The translations under genes and the position numbers were made by a program. Positions 34,409-43,666 of a DNA stretch of 64,000 nt are shown here, piece by piece. Within the stretch, counting starts at the first letter, position 1; every line of letters begins with the position of its first letter. Source of the stretch: CAVUEG01 sp963740525 (lineage in GTDB: Bacteria; Actinomycetota; Actinomycetes; Propionibacteriales; Nocardioidaceae); contig CAVUEG010000010.1 of NCBI GenBank assembly GCA_963740525.1, positions 1-64,000 of the forward strand, written 5' to 3'. Under the pieces are notes generated by a model that saw only the letters and a list, made by a program, of their open reading frames with translations, was not told where the DNA came from and made no database searches.

Positions 34409-34870
34409 ATGGACTGGATCGGCGAGCACCTCTGGGCAGCGTGGCTGGCGATCGCGGTCGTGCTCGGCACCGCCGAGATGTTCAGCCTCGATCTCGTGCT
34501 GGGCATGCTCGCCGCCGGCGCGCTGGCCGGCATGGGCACGGCACTGCTCGGTGGCGCGTTCGCGTTCCAGCTGATCGTCTCGGTCATCGTCGCGATCGCG
34601 ATGCTGGGGTTCATCCGACCGAGCGTCGTCAAGCGACTGCACTCCGGTCCGGACCTCGTGCTCGGTCACCACAACATGATCGGCAAGCAGGCGATCGTGC
34701 TGCGCGACATCACGCCCACCGAGGCGGGACAGATCAAGCTGGGTGGCGAGATCTGGAGCGCCCGGCCGTACGACGACATCGGGTCCATCAAGTCGGGGGA
34801 GACCGTCGACATCCTCGAGGTCCGGGGAGCGACCGCCTACGTGCACCCGCGCCCGGCACTCGAGGCCTGA
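34409..34870 (+). CDS. nfeD: NfeD-family membrane protein
   Basis: Short NfeD-type protein of 153 residues: hydrophobic segments in the first 75 residues (AWLAIAVVLGTAEMF, QLIVSVIVAIAMLGFI), then a C-terminal OB-fold domain (IGKQAIVLRDITPTEAGQIKLGGEIWSA in two parts). NfeD proteins pair with SPFH proteins in membrane microdomains, and the SPFH gene follows after 41 bp. Confidence 0.88.
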   Translation: MDWIGEHLWAAWLAIAVVLGTAEMFSLDLVLGMLAAGALAGMGTALLGGAFAFQLIVSVIVAIAMLGFIRPSVVKRLHSGPDLVLGHHNMIGKQAIVLRDITPTEAGQIKLGGEIWSARPYDDIGSIKSGETVDILEVRGATAYVHPRPALEA

Positions 34871-34911
34871 CGGCTGCCTGTCCACCAAGGAATCAACCAA
34901 GGGAGCCAGTC

Positions 34912-36018
34912 ATGTGGGTTCTAGTGCTCTTCGGTCTGCTCGTGCTGTTCGCCGTCGTCGTGTTGGCGCGGACGATCAGGATCGTGCCCCAGGCCAGAGC
35001 CGGAGTCGTCGAACGCTTCGGCAAGTACAAGGCGACCCTGCCGGCGGGACTCAACGTCGTGGTGCCGTTCATCGACAAGGTGCGGTACATGATCGACCTG
35101 CGCGAGCAGGTCGTCTCGTTCCCGCCGCAGAGTGTCATCACCGAGGACAACCTCGTGGTCTCGATCGACACGGTGATCTACTTCCAGGTCACCGACCCGA
35201 TCGCGGCGACGTACGAGATCGCGAACTACATCACCGGCGTCGAGCAGCTCACGATGACCACCGTCCGCAACATCGTCGGTGGCATGGACCTCGAGCAGAC
35301 CCTGACCAGCCGCAACGAGATCAACCAGGGCCTCGCGATCGTGCTGGACGAGGCGACCGGCAAGTGGGGGATCAAGGTCAATCGGGTCGAGATCAAGAGC
35401 ATCGACCCGCCGCCGTCGATCAAGGACTCGATGGAGAAGCAGATGCGCGCGGACCGCGACAAGCGGGCCGCGATCCTCACCGCCGAGGGGCTTCGCCAGT
35501 CGTCGATCCTCACCGCTGAGGGCAACAAGCAGGCGGCCATCCTCACCGCGGAGGGTGACCGCGAGGCCCAGATCCTGCGTGCCCAGGCAGAGCGCGAGGC
35601 GCAGATCCTGCGCGCCCAGGGGGAGGGGCAGGCGATCCAGACGGTGTTCCAGGCGATCCACGACGGCCGCCCCGACCAGTCCCTGCTCGCCTACCAGTAC
35701 CTTCAGATGATGCCGAAGATCGCCGAGGGAGACGCGAACAAGGTGTGGATCGTCCCCAGCGAGATCGGCAAGGCACTGGAAGGGCTCGGCTCGACGATGA
35801 CCGAGCTGCACGGCATCCCCAAGGAGGTCGACGGTCCCCGGGTCCGCGTTGACATGGGAACGTCGGAGACGCCCGAGCTGAAGCGGGACGAGGCCTCGTT
35901 GTCCAAGGCGCACGCTGACGTCCAGGCGGCCATCGCCGCGGCCGAGAGTGCCGCCCGAGGCGCCTCCGGTGCCGGCAAGGGCACGGAGCCGCCGGCCGAG
36001 GAGCCTCCCACGCAGTGA
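34912..36018 (+). CDS. SPFH/stomatin-like protein with repeated helix
   Basis: Membrane-anchored band-7 protein of 368 residues: an N-terminal helix (VLVLFGLLVLFAVVVLA), the SPFH domain (GVVERFGKYKATLPAGLN), then a coiled-coil region at about 185-245 made of repeats of AAILTAEG (three) and EAQILRAQ (two). The tail is Ala/Glu-rich. These proteins form ring oligomers that organise membranes and proteases. It is co-transcribed with nfeD and overlaps the next gene by 4 bp. Confidence 0.9.
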   Translation: MWVLVLFGLLVLFAVVVLARTIRIVPQARAGVVERFGKYKATLPAGLNVVVPFIDKVRYMIDLREQVVSFPPQSVITEDNLVVSIDTVIYFQVTDPIAATYEIANYITGVEQLTMTTVRNIVGGMDLEQTLTSRNEINQGLAIVLDEATGKWGIKVNRVEIKSIDPPPSIKDSMEKQMRADRDKRAAILTAEGLRQSSILTAEGNKQAAILTAEGDREAQILRAQAEREAQILRAQGEGQAIQTVFQAIHDGRPDQSLLAYQYLQMMPKIAEGDANKVWIVPSEIGKALEGLGSTMTELHGIPKEVDGPRVRVDMGTSETPELKRDEASLSKAHADVQAAIAAAESAARGASGAGKGTEPPAEEPPTQ

Positions 36019-36785
36019 GCCTGTGGGAGATGGTCGCCGTGCTTCTGTCGGGCATGGCGGCGGGGACCATCAACACGGTGGTCGGCTCCGGGACCCTGAT
36101 CACCTTCCCGACCCTGCTGGCCGTCGGGCTGCCGCCGGTGGTCGCGAACGTCTCGAACACCGTCGGCCTGGTGCCGGGAACGCTGGCCGGTGCGATCGGC
36201 TACCGCCGCGAGCTGCGGGGGCAGCGCGCCCGCGTCACCCGGCTCTCGGTTGCCTCTCTCGCCGGGGGCGTGATCGGTGCGGTGCTGCTGCTCGTCCTGC
36301 CACCCGGAGCCTTCGAGGCCGTCGTCCCTGCCCTCATCGTCCTCGGCGTCGTGCTCGTCCTCGCTGGTCCCCGGATCTCGGCGTGGGTCGCCCGGCGGCA
36401 CGAGGTGAGCGGAGGTCTGCCAGAGAACGGCGCCTGGTGGGTGTGGCCGCTGGTGCTGCTCACCGGCGTATACGGCGGATACTTCGGCGCCGCCCAGGGT
36501 GTCCTCCTGATGGCCGTGATGGGAATCGGCATCGACGAGACCCTGCAGCGGCTCAACGCGACCAAGAACGTCCTGGCCCTCCTCGTCAACGGGGTCGCCG
36601 CCGTCGTCTTCATCCTCGTCACCCACATCGACTGGCTGGCCGCCGGGCTCGTCGCCGCCGGTGCCGTCGTGGGCGGGTTCCTCGGTGCCACCGTCGGGCG
36701 GCGCCTGCCTGCCGGCGTGCTCCGCGGCTTCATCGTGGTGGTCGGCCTCGTGGCGGTGACCGTCTTCGTGTGGCGTTCTGCCTGA
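36015..36785 (+). CDS. TauE/SafE family sulfite-exporter-like permease
   Basis: Membrane protein of 256 residues with about eight hydrophobic segments and the family halves FPTLLAVGLPPVVANVSNT and LNATKNVLALLVN. GTG start overlapping the SPFH stop (GTGA), so it is translationally coupled to the nfeD-SPFH pair. The transported anion is not determined by the sequence. Confidence 0.85.
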   Translation: MSLWEMVAVLLSGMAAGTINTVVGSGTLITFPTLLAVGLPPVVANVSNTVGLVPGTLAGAIGYRRELRGQRARVTRLSVASLAGGVIGAVLLLVLPPGAFEAVVPALIVLGVVLVLAGPRISAWVARRHEVSGGLPENGAWWVWPLVLLTGVYGGYFGAAQGVLLMAVMGIGIDETLQRLNATKNVLALLVNGVAAVVFILVTHIDWLAAGLVAAGAVVGGFLGATVGRRLPAGVLRGFIVVVGLVAVTVFVWRSA

Positions 36786-36860
36786 GACGGACCGCGATGG
36801 GGACGGTAGGTGGGACATGCGGATGTCGCCCTGGTCCGAAGTTGGTCTTCTTCACGATGG

Positions 36861-36887
36861 GGAACCGGGAACATGGGTGTCCGCGTC
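36861..36887 (+). promoter_or_regulatory. Candidate ECF-sigma promoter (GGAAC-N18-CGTC)
   Basis: GGAAC at 36861 and CGTC at 36884 are separated by 18 nt. Start of transcription would fall about 20 nt before the ATG of the secreted protein gene, leaving room for GGAGGG. This matches extracytoplasmic-function sigma promoters in form; the sigma factor is not in the window. Confidence 0.35.
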
Positions 36888-36913
36888 AGATCATGGAGAC
36901 TGGTGTCGGAGGG

Positions 36914-37294
36914 ATGATGAGGCGAAGGTGGCCGGCGTTGCGGGTCGCAGGCGTAGTGGGCGTGGTCGCGATGCCTCTGCTCCTGCCGGCGGCGGCGCGG
37001 GGAGTGGAGGAACGCCACACCAGAGAGTCATCGACGCCCGTCTCACGTGTCCGGTTGTCGACGGACGCCCCGCGAGGTGCCGGCTGGGGACTCCGTGAGG
37101 CGGGGACCCTCCCTGGTCCGGTGCCGATGCCGGAAGTGCAGCCGGCCGAGCCCGGCCCGGTGCCGATGCCTCAGGTGCGACCGACCGAGCCCGGACCGGT
37201 GCCGATGCCTCAGGTGCGGCCCGGCACCAGCCGATGGGCTCCGCTGCGTCCGCCGTCGGCAGTGGCCGGTCCGGCGCGCACCGGTCCGCAGTAG
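36914..37294 (+). CDS. Small secreted Pro-rich repeat protein
   Basis: Protein of 126 residues. A signal peptide is clear: basic head MMRRRW, hydrophobic VAGVVGVVAMPLLLPAAA and a likely cut after Ala-Ala-Ala/Arg-Gly. The mature part holds three copies of a 13-residue unit, PGPVPMPxVxPxE, followed by a basic Pro-rich tail. No known domain, and no membrane anchor at the C-terminus. Start behind GGAGGG; a possible ECF-sigma promoter lies upstream. Confidence 0.6.
   Translation: MMRRRWPALRVAGVVGVVAMPLLLPAAARGVEERHTRESSTPVSRVRLSTDAPRGAGWGLREAGTLPGPVPMPEVQPAEPGPVPMPQVRPTEPGPVPMPQVRPGTSRWAPLRPPSAVAGPARTGPQ
37118..37234 (+). repeat. 39-bp tandem repeat inside the secreted protein gene
   Basis: GTGCCGATGCC recurs at 37121, 37160 and 37199, an exact 39-bp period, encoding three 13-residue units. 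Units 2 and 3 are nearly identical; unit 1 differs at several positions. Confidence 0.85.
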
Positions 37295-37325
37295 CGGACG
37301 GCCCCGTGAGCAGTCGGCTGCACGA

Positions 37326-37351
37326 CGCTCTCGGACGCGCCGTCGGGAGCG
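37326..37351. terminator. Imperfect hairpin between convergent genes
   Basis: CGCTCTCGGACG pairs with CGTCGGGAGCG with one bulged base and one G-T pair, between the secreted protein gene and the MDMPI gene. No T run follows. Confidence 0.3.
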
Positions 37352-37356
37352 CGGTG

Positions 37357-38130
37357 TCAGTCGGTGAAGCCGAGGGCCCGGAACCTGCTCACCAGGGCGG
37401 GATCGGTCGCATCGAGCTCGATGCGCTGGTAGAGCCAGAGCAGCAGGTCGCCGGCGGTGGCGGCCACGGTCGGCGGGCCCTGGTCCGCACCGGACCCGCG
37501 GTCGTCGGCACCGCCCGGCTCCCGTGACCAGAGCAGCGTGCCGGGCCGCTCCGGGTTGTCGGTGACGGTCCAGCGGTCGCCGGTGTCGGTTGCGGCCAGG
37601 ACCAGGGGCGCGTCGAGGGTCCCGCCCGGAGGGTCGTCGTCGTCGAGCGGGGAGGGGACGGAGAAGTCGAGGAACTCGTCGATGGAGTCGACCGCGACGT
37701 CAGGGTCGATGCTCCACGAGACGCCAGCCGCATGGGTGGCGTCCCAGTGGTGGACCGCGGCCTCCTGGACCTGGTGCCGGGTGACGAAGGCGATGTCCTG
37801 CTGCCACGGTGCCCAGGTCCAGCAGAAGGCGTGCTGGTCACCGGCGCGGAGCGTCCTGACCAGGTGGTCCGCGCCGCCCAGGAACGTGTCGACGAGATCG
37901 TCGTCGGTCGCGCGAGGCGGCCGTCTGGACTCGTCGGGTGGTGCGTCGAGGCGCTCCCCGGCGATGGTCGCCCAGAACCAGTGCACGTCGGTCAGGTGAT
38001 GGACCAGGTCCGCGACGCTCCACTCGGGGCAGTGCTCAACCCGGGCGGCCAGGTTGCCCCGGCTCGCCTCGGCGAAACCCGCGCTGTGCCGCTCGATGGC
38101 GGCCACGCATGACTCGGTGCTCAGGCTCAT
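37357..38130 (-). CDS. Maleylpyruvate-isomerase/MDMPI family mycothiol-dependent enzyme
   Basis: DinB-fold protein of 257 residues. The N-terminal MDMPI domain has the metal His in DLVHHLTDVHWFW and the second site in VQEAAVHHWDA; the C-terminal region (DRWTVTD) matches the MDMPI C domain. Family members use mycothiol to isomerise or transfer groups. The substrate is unknown. Leaderless start. Confidence 0.83.
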   Translation of the reverse strand: MSLSTESCVAAIERHSAGFAEASRGNLAARVEHCPEWSVADLVHHLTDVHWFWATIAGERLDAPPDESRRPPRATDDDLVDTFLGGADHLVRTLRAGDQHAFCWTWAPWQQDIAFVTRHQVQEAAVHHWDATHAAGVSWSIDPDVAVDSIDEFLDFSVPSPLDDDDPPGGTLDAPLVLAATDTGDRWTVTDNPERPGTLLWSREPGGADDRGSGADQGPPTVAATAGDLLLWLYQRIELDATDPALVSRFRALGFTD

Positions 38131-38136
38131 GACGTC

Positions 38137-38142
38137 ACCCTA
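38137..38142 (-). promoter_or_regulatory. Leaderless -10 box TAGGGT for the MDMPI gene
   Basis: On the minus strand TAGGGT ends 6 nt before the ATG at 38130. Confidence 0.55.
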
Positions 38143-38160
38143 GGAGCGGTCACCGACAGG

Positions 38161-39111
38161 TCAACTGGTTTCGACGTACGCCGTCAGCCACCGGGAGACC
38201 TCGTCGAAGACCACCGACCGCACCGGCTCGCGCGAGAGCGTCACGTCGTGCCGGGCCCCCTCGACACCGACCAGCGTCAGATGGCGTCCCAAGCGGGGCG
38301 CCCACTTCCGGATCAGGCCGACGTCGAGCACGATGTCGTGGCTGTGCACCGAGTCGTCCCACTCCTTGGGGAAGGCGCTGGCCGCCGAGGTCATCACGAG
38401 GATCGGTGCCGTGAGGTCGAGGCCCTTGTGCAGCCGGGCATGGCCGCGACGCACCGCCCGCAGCCACCCGGCGTACACCGGCTGGCTGGTGAGCGGCTTC
38501 CAGTCCAGGCTGAAGTCGAACTCGCCGTCGTGCTCGCGGTGCAGGCTCCGGGCGTAGAAGCCGGTCACGTTGCGCGGGATCGCGAGGTAGGGGCGTCGGG
38601 CACCCACCTGGTCGATCGCCTTGGTCCCGGCGGTGCGGAGCAGGAAGCTGCCGTTGAGGTCGAGCCATGGCGAGTTGAGGAACAGCCCGGCCAGCGGCAC
38701 GTCACGGTCCTCTGCCCAGAGCGCCGCGACCAGGGCGCCGGTCGAGTGCGCGCTGATGACCAGGGCGTCATGGCCGTCCCGCTCGGTGATCCGTCGTCGC
38801 GCCTCGTCGAGCTCGGGGAAGTACTCCGTGAGGTCGAGGGCGAAGTTGGGGGTCTGGTGCTCGAGGATCGAGCGGCCGTACTTGCGCAGGTCCAGCGCGT
38901 AGAAGTCGTAGCCACGGCTCACCCAGAAGTCCGCCGCGACGGTCTGGAAGAAGTAGTCGGCGAACCCGTGCACGTGCAGGACCGCTCGACCCTGCGGCTT
39001 CGTGGCCCGGCGCACCACCAGGTGGGCGACGACCGGGCCCTCCGCGTCGTCGGGGAGCTTCAGTCGCTCGACCTCGTACGGCGCACCCAGGACGTCGATC
39101 TCGCTCTTCAC
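38161..39111 (-). CDS. Alpha/beta hydrolase (lysophospholipase-like)
   Basis: Serine hydrolase of 316 residues. The oxyanion turn is HVHGFADYF, the nucleophile SAHSTGALV (elbow with Thr after Ser), and a late His in GARHDVTLS. There is no signal peptide, so it is cytoplasmic. It lies 52 bp after the ABC ATPase gene on the same strand and could be the last gene of that operon. The substrate is unknown. Confidence 0.85.
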   Translation of the reverse strand: MKSEIDVLGAPYEVERLKLPDDAEGPVVAHLVVRRATKPQGRAVLHVHGFADYFFQTVAADFWVSRGYDFYALDLRKYGRSILEHQTPNFALDLTEYFPELDEARRRITERDGHDALVISAHSTGALVAALWAEDRDVPLAGLFLNSPWLDLNGSFLLRTAGTKAIDQVGARRPYLAIPRNVTGFYARSLHREHDGEFDFSLDWKPLTSQPVYAGWLRAVRRGHARLHKGLDLTAPILVMTSAASAFPKEWDDSVHSHDIVLDVGLIRKWAPRLGRHLTLVGVEGARHDVTLSREPVRSVVFDEVSRWLTAYVETS

Positions 39112-39163
39112 GCCGCCATCCTCGCACCCGACCTCGATCGGCCCCTGTCGACCCGACGTGCGG

Positions 39164-40126
39164 TCATCCGGCGTAGATCTGGCGGATCACGTCCTCGATC
39201 GCCGGCTCCTGGATCGACAGGTCCGCCACGGCGTACGCCGCAGCCACGGCGGCCACGACCGGCGCCGCACTGGCGTCGGAGGGGAACGACAGCCACTGCC
39301 TCGGGCCGTCGACCCGGCGTACCTCGGCGCCGGGGACCTGGATCGGGGGCGCCTCGTCGACGAGGTCGACCACCAGGGTCCGGTGGGAGCCGCCCCGACG
39401 GTGCAGGGCGTCCAGGGTGCCGTCGTAGACCAGGTGGCCGTGGTCGATCACCATCACCCGCGAGCAGAGCTGCTCGATGTCCTGCAGGTCGTGCGTCGTG
39501 AGCAGCAGGGTGACGCCGCGCTCCTGGTTGACGCGCCGCAGGAACTCGCGCAGCCGGCCCTTGCTCACCACGTCGAGACCGATGGTGGGCTCGTCCAGGT
39601 AGAGGATCTCCGGGTCGTGCAGCAGTGCCGCCGTGATGTCGCCGCGCATCCTCTGGCCGAGCGAGAGCTGCCGGACCGGAGTGTCCAGCAGGTCGCCGAG
39701 CTCGAGCAGCTCGGTGAACTCCTCGAGGTTGGCACGGAAGCGCACCGGGTCGATCCGGTAGATCCTGCGCAGCAGCTCGAAGGAGTCACGCAACGGCAGG
39801 TCCCACCACAGCGTCGTGCGCTGCCCGAAGACGACGCCGATGCGCCGCGTCAGCGAGGTGCGCTCGCGGCTCGGGTCGAGCCCGGCCACGCGCAGCGTGC
39901 CTCCGGTCGGGACGAGGATCCCGGTCAGCATCTTGATCGTCGTGGACTTGCCGGCGCCGTTCGGGCCGATGTAGCCGACCATCTCGCCCTCGGCGATGTC
40001 GAAGCTGATCCCGTCGACCGCGCTCACGGTCGTGGTCTGGCGGCGCAGCGGCCCCACGCGACGTCGTACGACGAAGTCGCGGCGCAGGTCCTGCACGTGG
40101 ATCAACGGGCTCTCGGTGCCGGGCAT
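39164..40126 (-). CDS. ABC-2 type exporter ATPase
   Basis: ATPase of 320 residues with Walker A GPNGAGKST, Q-loop FGQRTTLWW, signature LSLGQRMRGD, Walker B ILYLDEPTIGLD and switch His in TTHD. The C-terminal 80 residues form an accessory domain. The FGQRTTLWWDLP block is typical of the ATPases paired with two ABC-2 permeases of the DUF990 type, matching the two permease genes just upstream. ATG preferred at 40126. Confidence 0.9.
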   Translation of the reverse strand: MPGTESPLIHVQDLRRDFVVRRRVGPLRRQTTTVSAVDGISFDIAEGEMVGYIGPNGAGKSTTIKMLTGILVPTGGTLRVAGLDPSRERTSLTRRIGVVFGQRTTLWWDLPLRDSFELLRRIYRIDPVRFRANLEEFTELLELGDLLDTPVRQLSLGQRMRGDITAALLHDPEILYLDEPTIGLDVVSKGRLREFLRRVNQERGVTLLLTTHDLQDIEQLCSRVMVIDHGHLVYDGTLDALHRRGGSHRTLVVDLVDEAPPIQVPGAEVRRVDGPRQWLSFPSDASAAPVVAAVAAAYAVADLSIQEPAIEDVIRQIYAG

Positions 40127-40131
40127 GGGGC

Positions 40132-40974
40132 TCAGCTTCCTGTCGACTGGTAGCGGCGTACGCCGGTCCGCCAGACCCGCATCGCGAGGAGGGTCAGGAC
40201 GGCGGCGGCGATCGGGGAGCTGAACTGGAGCATCGTGGGCAGGCCGAAGGGGTCTTCGCGGCCGAGGATGAACAGGCTGGGGTACCAGTTCACGAACGCT
40301 ACCGGGATCAGGAACGTCAGCGCCTTGACTGCCTCGGCCGGGTAGATGGTCAGCGGGTACTGCGTGACGGTGTTGCCGCCGTAGGTGAACGCGTTCGCCG
40401 CCTCGGACCCTTCGGAGGTCCAGAACTGCAGCGACGCCCCGAGGGTGAAGATCGCCAGGAAGATCGCCGTGCCGGCGACCAGCATCAGCAGGAACATCCC
40501 GGCCCGGGCCGGGTTCCAGTCGATGCCCGCGGCCAGGCAGGCCCAGGCCAGGACGACGGCCGCCTGGGAGACGCGGCCGAGGCGCCGGAGGGCGAACTCG
40601 TCGGCGCACACCTGGGCGAAGAGCGGGACCGGTCGGACCAGCATGGCGTCGATCGTGCCCAGGCGGATCTTGGTGCCGAGCCGCTCGATGTTGCCGAGCA
40701 GCAAGTCGGCGAGGCCCAGGCAGAGTCCGGAACCGCCGTACAGGAAGGCGATCTCGGCCAGCCCGAAGCCGCCGAGCCGGTCGATGTGGCTGAACATGAT
40801 GAGGATCGCCGCGAAGTCCAGGGCGGTGATGAAGAACTGGCCGAGGGTGAGGATCACGAACGAGGTCCGGTAGGCCATCGAGACCCGGATCCACATCACC
40901 GCGATCAGCAGGTAGGCGCGGACGGTGTGTCCGAGCCGTGACGGTCGGCCCACAACCGGCGAGAGGTCAGCCAC
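40132..40974 (-). CDS. ABC-2 family permease
   Basis: Membrane protein of 280 residues with about six hydrophobic segments. TFGASL-like TLGASLQFWTSEGSEAANAF and TYGGNTVTQYPL match the ABC-2 permeases that accompany the downstream ATPase. It overlaps the upstream permease gene by 8 bp and precedes the ATPase gene by 5 bp. Confidence 0.87.
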   Translation of the reverse strand: MADLSPVVGRPSRLGHTVRAYLLIAVMWIRVSMAYRTSFVILTLGQFFITALDFAAILIMFSHIDRLGGFGLAEIAFLYGGSGLCLGLADLLLGNIERLGTKIRLGTIDAMLVRPVPLFAQVCADEFALRRLGRVSQAAVVLAWACLAAGIDWNPARAGMFLLMLVAGTAIFLAIFTLGASLQFWTSEGSEAANAFTYGGNTVTQYPLTIYPAEAVKALTFLIPVAFVNWYPSLFILGREDPFGLPTMLQFSSPIAAAVLTLLAMRVWRTGVRRYQSTGS

Positions 40975-41762
40975 CCTGCACCACCACGCGTCGCTCGGCG
41001 ATCCGGAGCACCACGGCGCAGAGCGCGAGCAGCACCAGCGCCCACCCGGCCTGGAAGGCCAGGGCCTCGAGAGCCCTCACGCCGCTGCGCTTGCCCAGCC
41101 ACAGGTCGGCCGGCATCTGGATGTACGCCGCCCAGGGCAGCGTCAGCACCACGTCGCGGAGCCACCCCGGGAAGATCACCAGGGGGACCGCCAGGCCACC
41201 CAGAGAACATCGAGCAGACCGCGAGCAGGTTCTTCAGGCCCGAGTCGTCGAACAGCCAGAACGCACTCGCCGAGACCAGCATCCGGATCGCGAAGCTGAC
41301 CGTGACCGCGAGCGGCAGGGACACCGCGAACGCGAGCGCGCCGAGCACGGTCGGGAAGTTCAGGTCGAACAGCAGGGCGCCGATGACGGTGGGCGCGACC
41401 CCGCGCGTGAGCAGGTGGTACGCCGCGCGGCCGAGGTCGGCGGCGAGGTACCAGCCGAGCAGGTTCACCGGCCGGTAGAGGTCGATGGCCACATCGCCGG
41501 AGCGGATCCGGTCGGAGAGGTCGTCGGTGGCACCGCCGGACCACATCACCACGGTCATGATCATGGCCTGACCGAGCCACGCGTAGGTGACGGCGTCGGT
41601 GACGTCGTACCCGCCGACGTGCGGCCGCTGGGTCCACAGCGCGATGTAGGTGAACGAGATGATGATGCCGAACACGCTGTTGGTGAAGATGCCCGCCAGC
41701 GTGGCGGCGGTGTAGGTGGAGTACCTGCGGAACGAGCGGACGGCGACGGCGGCGTACAGCAC
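40967..41762 (-). CDS. ABC-2 family permease, first of the pair (one frameshift)
   Basis: Membrane protein of about 265 residues: SFRRYSTYTAATLAGIFTNSVFG and DLYRPVNLLGWYLAADLGRA are typical of this permease type. A slip near 41195 changes the frame just before the last third, which continues as FPGWLRDVVLTLPWAAYIQMP. GTG start immediately after the YbhB stop. With its neighbours it would form a heterodimeric exporter of unknown substrate. Confidence 0.85.
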
Positions 41763-41763
41763 C

Positions 41764-42286
41764 TCAGTGCTGGTAGGTGCCGTGAAGGATCGCGCGACCG
41801 AGGGTCTTGAAGGCCAGGTTGAACGAGACGACGGCGGGGGAGGCGTCCGCATCGACGCCGAGCGTCTCCTCGCTCCACCGCGTGCACCACGAAGTAGTAG
41901 CGGTGCACCTGGTCCCCGGGAGGCGGTGCCGCGCCCATGAAGCCGTGCTCGCCCCCGTCGTTGCGGCAGTGGAAGGCCTGGCCGGGGAGGTGCTCGGCCG
42001 CGGCGCCGGTGTCGAGGGAGGTCACGTCGGCGGGCAGGTCCACGAGCACCCAGTGCCAGAAGCCGGACGGCGTGGGGGCGTCGGGGTCGAAGCAGGTCAC
42101 CACGAAGCTCTTCGTGCCCTCGGGAGCCCCGGACCAGCTGAGCTGGGGCGAGGTGTTGCCGTGCTCGGCGACCTGGTCGTCCTTCAGCGGCTGACCGTCG
42201 GAGACGTCCGTGCTGGTGACCGTGAAGGACGGCACACTCGGCAGCAGGTCGTAGGGGTCGGGGTGGACCGGACGATCGAGACTCAT
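41764..42286 (-). CDS. YbhB/YbcL family (PEBP/Raf-kinase-inhibitor-like) protein (one frameshift)
   Basis: Phosphatidylethanolamine-binding-protein fold, about 174 residues. Ligand-site segments are SPQLSW, CFDPDAPTPSGFWHWVLVDLP and HRYYFVVHAV. The frame shifts near 41870, after which the ending reads FNLAFKTLGRAILHGTYQH. It starts the YbhB-permease-permease-ATPase run, with GGAGGTG before the ATG. The role in this operon is unknown. Confidence 0.87.
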
Positions 42287-42429
42287 GGCACCTCCAGAGC
42301 GCGCGGATGGGACGACCTCGGAACCCTAGTCCGCCGCTGGGCCCGCAGCCAGCACCGAAGCGTGCTCACGGGTTGTCCGCGTGGTGGAGACGCGGCGGAG
42401 GGTGGCCGCTCGGCGGGGAGAATGGCCCG

Positions 42430-43666
42430 ATGACCGCCGACCCGAACGACTTCCCGCCGTACCCGTCCGGGCTGCGGCTGGCCGGGAAGCTGGTCGTGGT
42501 GGTGGGGGGCGGTCACGTGGCCCAGCGACGGGTCCCGGGGCTGCTCGCCTGCGGCGCCGTCGTGGAGCTGGTCTCGCCCGAGGTGACGCCCGCGGTCGAG
42601 GGCTTCGCCACAGGCGGAGCGATCGTGTGGCATCGGCGGCCCTTCGCGCCCGGCGACCTCGACGACGCGTGGTACGTGATCGCGGCCACCGACTCCCCGG
42701 AGGCCAACGACCTGGTCTCCGCCGCAGCCGAGGAGCGCCGGATCTTCTGCGTGCGCAGCGACGACGGCAGCCTGGCCACCGCCTGGACCCCTGCGGTCGG
42801 CAGGCATGCGGGGGTGACCGTGGCGGTGCTGGCGAACCGCGAGCCGAAGAAGTCGGCCGGCATCCGCGACGGGATCATCGCGGGGCTTCGCGACGGTGCG
42901 ATCTCGGTGTCGCACGAGCGCCGCGCGCCGGGCGTCGTGCTGGTCGGCGGTGGGCCGGGAGACCCGGAGCTGGTGACCGTGGCGGCCCGGCGGGCGTTGA
43001 GCGAGGCCGACGTCGTGGTGGCGGACCGGCTGGCTCCGCGGGCCCTGCTCGACGAGCTGTCCCCGGACGTCGAGCTGATCGACGTCGCCAAGCTGCCGCG
43101 CGGACGGTCGGCCTCCCAGGAGCAGATCAACGCCCTGCTGATCGACCGCGCCCGGTGCTGGGAAGCGGGTGGTGAGGTTCAAGGGCGGTGACAACTTCGT
43201 GTTCGGTCGCGGATTCGAGGAGCTGCAGGCGTGTGCCGAGGCGGGGGTGGAGTGCGCCGTGATCCCCGGCCTCTCGAGCGCGATCGCGGTCCCTGGGGTC
43301 GCGGGGATCCCCGTCACGCACCGGGGCGTCGCGCACGACTTCACCGTGGTCTCGGGTCACCTCCCTCCGGGGGACCCGGGCTCCCTCGTCGACTGGTCGG
43401 CGCTCGGACGGCTGCGCGGCACCGTCGTACTCCTGATGGCGGTGCAGAACGCGGGCGCCATCGCCGAGGCGCTGGTGGCCGGGGGACGGGACGCGACCAC
43501 GCCGGTGGCCGTCGTCGCCGAGGGGACGATGCCGGGCGAGCGGGTGGTGCTCTCGACGCTGGGAGAGCTGGCCGACGACATCCAGCAGGTGCAGCCGCCT
43601 GCGATCATCGTGGTCGGCGAGGTGGTCGCCGTCGCCCATCCGGAGAGGTATCCGTGGCTGAGCTGA
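42430..43666 (+). CDS. cobA: Fused precorrin-2 dehydrogenase / uroporphyrinogen-III C-methyltransferase (one frameshift)
   Basis: Two-domain enzyme of the siroheme/cobalamin route, about 412 residues. The N-terminal NAD-binding domain (VVVVGGGHVAQRRVPGLLACGA) is precorrin-2 dehydrogenase-like; the C-terminal domain is the SAM-dependent methyltransferase (VGGGPGDPELVTVAARRAL, then VRFKGGDNFVFGRG). A slip near 43160 splits the reading between RAR and GKRVVRFKGG. The N-terminal half lacks CysG's full ferrochelatase evidence, so I claim only the dehydrogenase. Confidence 0.87.
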
